Assembly: GCA_043755435.1 (NCBI GenBank)
Contig: JAYUSZ010000125.1
Location: 8,926-72,925, forward strand
DNA length: 64,000 bases
Direction: 5' to 3'
Origin: JANXSF01 sp043755435
Lineage (GTDB): Bacteria > Acidobacteriota > Terriglobia > Bryobacterales > Bryobacteraceae
Shown here: piece by piece, positions 61,164 through 64,000 of the stretch
Numbering within the stretch: the stretch's first letter is position 1
How the letters are laid out: each line of letters begins with the position of its first letter
The notes under the pieces: generated by a model
Seen by the model: only the letters and a program-made list of their open reading frames with translations
The model's database searches: none
What the model was told of the DNA's origin: nothing
Position numbers and translations under genes: made by a program

Positions 61164-63680
61164 CTACGTCCGCCGCACCTCCAACCCAACCGTAGCCAGA
61201 ATCTCTGAGAACGCGTTCACCGCATCCCTGTCGTACTTCTTGATACCGTCAGGCAAGTCCTTCCACGCCACCAAACAATCATGTAACTTCTTACTATCGT
61301 CGCGTATCTTTCCCGGTCGCCAATCATCTTCAAGCCGCTCGATGTTCCAGCGGCCATGCTCCAATTCCGCCATCTGCTCCAATTCCCCATCGGTGAAAGT
61401 CAAAATCGTTGGCTTACCCGTAACCTCGCATACCTCGAATCCAGCAGCTTCCAGAATCGTCATGGCATACAGCGCCTGCTCCCTATTTGCTCTCTGGAAC
61501 GTCGGCGCCAGCTTATCCCATGGCCGTAGAGTTGACGGTAGTTTACTGGTGCTTCCTGCACAGTACCTCGCGTGGAATTCCTTCGCCATTGCGGTTAGTT
61601 CATCGGGCTCCAGTCTTTGCTTGTCCGCGGGAACTACAAATGCCCGGATAGTAGCCGAGTCAAAGGGGACCGGATAGAGATTCGACAACGTCTTGGGATT
61701 GGACCACAGCGGATCTTTCAATAGTTCGTCGGCGGCCCCTTCTGAGCCGGAGACAATAGCCGCAGTAGCTCCTAGGCCAAGAGCGAGACGATATTCAACA
61801 GCACTTAGCGCACCGCCTCCGAAGCCCAACAGCACAACATCCTCAGGACGAACTCCTTGATCCAAAAGATCAGTCCAACTTTTCAGGATTTGTTCAGGAA
61901 GAAAATCGCGACCTACCGGGACACGGTCATCGTAACCCATGTGCGGAGAAACCCCTGCCCGCAGATGAGTAGGCAGATAACCAATTGCCTTGAAGGCCTT
62001 TTTACCGCGGGCCTTTAGCTCCTCCGCCACATCTCCAACACAACCTGGGACGCCTGAGGTTGTCCCTCCAGAGATAACCGTTCCCGTATAGGTTTCCAGT
62101 GCGTTCTCCAGCATCGGGCGTATCTTTTCGAGCATAACCGGTGTCATGCTGTCCGCGCCGCCAGAAATAATTAGGACTATCTTCTCCCTTGCGGCCACCT
62201 TGCCATTCTTGAGTTCGGCCACGCGCTTACCGATGTCCAGTAAGTTGAGTACATCCTGCTCTTCCTGTGTCGGTTTAAGTCCCGGATCGATGCCTTCGAT
62301 CCAGAGCCGCTCATCGTCGATAACGCCTGGCTCAACGCAATGGGTACCGTCACTGCAATAGCGTACGCCAAGCGCGTAGTATCCCAAGGCTTCATACCCT
62401 TGTCCTGCCAACAGACTCAATCGTCCGGCAGTAAAGTACGCAAATGGCAGTTCGATGTTCGCCTTGGCGTGCTCCCGGCAATTGCGAATCCCAGCCAGGA
62501 TAGTGCCCCGCATACTCTCAAGCAAACCCGTTTTCGGTTGGAAGCGAAGTTCGCAGCCCAGCATTCCAGATAAGTAGTAAGGATTCGTGGGCTCTTTTTC
62601 ATGTGCCACGTGATAATCACGGCGAGCCAGCTTCTTGCCAACATCCAAGGCCCAAGCCAACCGGGAGTGTGCACGGGCGCTTTGGCTTTCCAACTTGCGA
62701 AGATTTGTAACATACGGGGTGGCCGTAGCGTCGCAAAGATGCACAGCTTGCTCAATACAGGCCAAACCCTTAAGGTATGCAGTGGATACCGGATGCTCTT
62801 GATGCAACTTGCAAAGGCTATAGCCGAGAGCTAGAAGCAGTTCGGACCGCATTGCGCCCGATACATTTTCAAAAGAGGTAAGCAGTTCGACGACTCGGCC
62901 ATGGTGCCCCAAAGCGGCTTCGAGTCTGGCCAATCCGAGCGCCAACATTGGTTTGTTTGTTGCTTTTGGCTCATTATCGAAGATGAGCTGCTGGATCCCT
63001 ATCTCCTTTTCCACATCCGACCTGGATGCGGAATTACTGTAATTGGCGATCAAGCCATCCAGACTGTCCGCCAACTGCGCAAAATTTCGATCACTTTCTT
63101 CTGCGAGCGCAGCTAGCAATGCGGCAGTTCGGTGCAGTTCGTCCGGGAATTCGAGCTTGTTCTTATAGATCCGGTCATGCAAAGTATCGGCCCAGGCGTG
63201 CTCCACCCAGGTTCGCACTTGGATCTCAGCTTTGAAGTCGCCGATTGCCTTGATTTCTTCCTCCGTGAACCCTAGTTCACTGGCGCATTCCGGCTTTAGC
63301 TGCACAATAAGATGCATGTCACGATAACCGACCTTGTCGCGACCCAGTAACAATACTTTGTCATCCTCTTCAAGAACATTGAAATGAGTCTTGACAAAGT
63401 GAACTACGGAATTTACCTGCGCAGTGGTCTGGACGATTACTCGGCCACCACAAAGATCGGTGAATTCTCTCTTGGGAAACTTGCGGACAAGCTTCTCGGC
63501 ATAGCTGGACACCGTCTTCGCTCTGGATTGGACAAGCGCCTGTGGAAACGCAACCTCGCACGCCTGCTCCATCACGCGCTTGAAGGCGCTGGCGTATATG
63601 CAGTAGCGGGGACGGATGCTCGCGTGGACTTCAATCAGCTCTTTGTGCTTTTGCGGGGTCAGTACTTCTTTTTCAGCCAT
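61164..63680 (-). CDS. RelA/SpoT-like, SLOG and RyR domain fusion protein
   Basis: An 838-residue soluble protein with four parts. A RelA/SpoT-type nucleotidyltransferase occupies about 15-200, with DLCGGRVIV (75-83), GYRDMHLIV (118-126) and AEIQVRTWVEHAWADTLHD (151-169), the pattern of small alarmone synthetases. A helical repeat region follows at 215-470. A SLOG-type domain spans about 500-690 (IVLIISGGADS, VISGGTTSGVPGCVGD, GFGGGALSAVEYRLALGLGA). A RyR domain closes the protein at 767-835 (LEQMAELEHGRWNIERLEDD, LPDGIKKYDRDAV). No HD hydrolase domain is present. The ATG at 63680 follows GAGAGGG. It could make a (p)ppGpp-like or other nucleotide signal and sense one itself. The stop of the NUDIX gene overlaps its start by eight bases. 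Confidence 0.9.
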   Translation of the reverse strand: MAEKEVLTPQKHKELIEVHASIRPRYCIYASAFKRVMEQACEVAFPQALVQSRAKTVSSYAEKLVRKFPKREFTDLCGGRVIVQTTAQVNSVVHFVKTHFNVLEEDDKVLLLGRDKVGYRDMHLIVQLKPECASELGFTEEEIKAIGDFKAEIQVRTWVEHAWADTLHDRIYKNKLEFPDELHRTAALLAALAEESDRNFAQLADSLDGLIANYSNSASRSDVEKEIGIQQLIFDNEPKATNKPMLALGLARLEAALGHHGRVVELLTSFENVSGAMRSELLLALGYSLCKLHQEHPVSTAYLKGLACIEQAVHLCDATATPYVTNLRKLESQSARAHSRLAWALDVGKKLARRDYHVAHEKEPTNPYYLSGMLGCELRFQPKTGLLESMRGTILAGIRNCREHAKANIELPFAYFTAGRLSLLAGQGYEALGYYALGVRYCSDGTHCVEPGVIDDERLWIEGIDPGLKPTQEEQDVLNLLDIGKRVAELKNGKVAAREKIVLIISGGADSMTPVMLEKIRPMLENALETYTGTVISGGTTSGVPGCVGDVAEELKARGKKAFKAIGYLPTHLRAGVSPHMGYDDRVPVGRDFLPEQILKSWTDLLDQGVRPEDVVLLGFGGGALSAVEYRLALGLGATAAIVSGSEGAADELLKDPLWSNPKTLSNLYPVPFDSATIRAFVVPADKQRLEPDELTAMAKEFHARYCAGSTSKLPSTLRPWDKLAPTFQRANREQALYAMTILEAAGFEVCEVTGKPTILTFTDGELEQMAELEHGRWNIERLEDDWRPGKIRDDSKKLHDCLVAWKDLPDGIKKYDRDAVNAFSEILATVGLEVRRT

Positions 63681-64000
63681 TATCCCTCTCCTTCCAAAAG
63701 CGAACAAGCGCTTCATCGTTTCGAAATGCGATCACGTAGCGGGACAAATCGTCCTGCCCAATCCAAGCAAATTCAACAGATTCGTCATTCAGCTTCAATT
63801 CGCCATTGGCCCGGCAGCGAAAATAGAAGTTGATGCAATGCATTAGTCCAGGTGCGGTAGGCAAGCTGTCCTGATAGAACAGAAAACTCAAATCAACGGC
63901 GCACAAACCAGACTCCTCCTGAAGTTCACGCGCCACAGCTTCTTCAATGGTATCGCCGTAATCCACCTTGCCCCCGGGCAGACACCAGAGCCCACCGCAG
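63673..64000 (-). CDS. NUDIX hydrolase, 5' partial
   Basis: The N-terminus lies outside the window. The visible 108 residues run from CGGLWCLPGGKVDYGDTIEE to the end, with the NUDIX box GGKVDYGDTIEEAVARELQE then ESGL; the first conserved Glu is Asp here. The C-terminal part has strand-helix order of a small NUDIX fold (GLMHCINFYFRCRANGEL). Substrates of this kind are nucleoside diphosphates linked to another group. It overlaps the RelA/SpoT-SLOG-RyR gene by eight bases and heads the visible part of the island operon. Confidence 0.92.
   Translation of the reverse strand, partial: CGGLWCLPGGKVDYGDTIEEAVARELQEESGLCAVDLSFLFYQDSLPTAPGLMHCINFYFRCRANGELKLNDESVEFAWIGQDDLSRYVIAFRNDEALVRFWKERDNG

Noticed and set aside
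1..64000. tRNA or rRNA genes
   Set aside because: No stretch with a tRNA-like acceptor stem plus T-loop GGTTCGAATCC pattern or rRNA core sequence was found by eye.

Overview
This is a chromosomal window from a Gram-negative bacterium. It carries outer-membrane barrel, lipoprotein and periplasmic protein genes, DegQ-type protease, and bacterial RNA polymerase and ribosomal genes. Gene content and style (D-aminoacylase-like amidohydrolase, GAF/PP2C regulators, Ldh-family dehydrogenase, an enlarged rpoB with a Cys-rich N-terminal insert, roughly balanced GC) fit an Acidobacteriota member, possibly of the Bryobacter/Solibacter group. That placement is an inference from style, not a proven assignment. 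No rRNA, tRNA, complete insertion sequence or CRISPR array was found.

From 1 to 23 kb lie housekeeping and metabolic genes: proline dehydrogenase with a membrane MutS-like ATPase; a Gly-rich protein with a strong terminator; a NicO-type metal exporter divergent from an rpiB-deoC pair; a GAF-GAF-PP2C phosphatase; lysA; a VapBC-like pair; and a tight run of accD, amidohydrolase, ABC-F ATPase and exonuclease. A 72-bp palindrome separates this run from degQ/htrA, a DMT permease and an M20 peptidase. The rpiB and deoC products both carry N-terminal extensions that look like bacterial-microcompartment signatures, although no shell gene is in view.

From 23 to 40 kb come an MFS permease, an Old-Yellow-Enzyme-like oxidoreductase and a Tat-type exported protein; a short-chain dehydrogenase, orphan sugar-binding lipoprotein, GAF protein and Ldh dehydrogenase; the isoprenoid/NADP block xseB-ispA-tlyA-nadK; a dicarboxylate symporter; and a beta-carbonic anhydrase next to a SulP transporter. 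Toxin-antitoxin remnants (AbrB-like, HepT fragment) follow.

From 40.6 to 51.5 kb, on the minus strand, is rplA-rplJ-rplL-rpoB-rpoC. The usual upstream rplK-nusG-secE is missing. Instead rplA abuts a repeat-bearing spacer and then an accessory island.

The island from 52 kb to the window end is the most interesting part. It holds a frameshifted TIR gene, two unrecognised genes (one a membrane protein), a SLOG plus deoxyribosyltransferase-like protein, a NUDIX-TIR fusion, and a minus-strand operon. That operon encodes NUDIX, RelA/SpoT-SLOG-RyR, a zinc-ribbon membrane protein, a membrane TPR protein and a membrane TIR protein. A decayed second copy of the SLOG-RyR gene lies in the spacer at 57.3 kb. 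The domain set (nucleotide synthetase, nucleotide sensors, NUDIX hydrolases, TIR effectors) is what one expects of a nucleotide-signalled anti-phage or stress-suicide system; the exact architecture does not match a system I can name.
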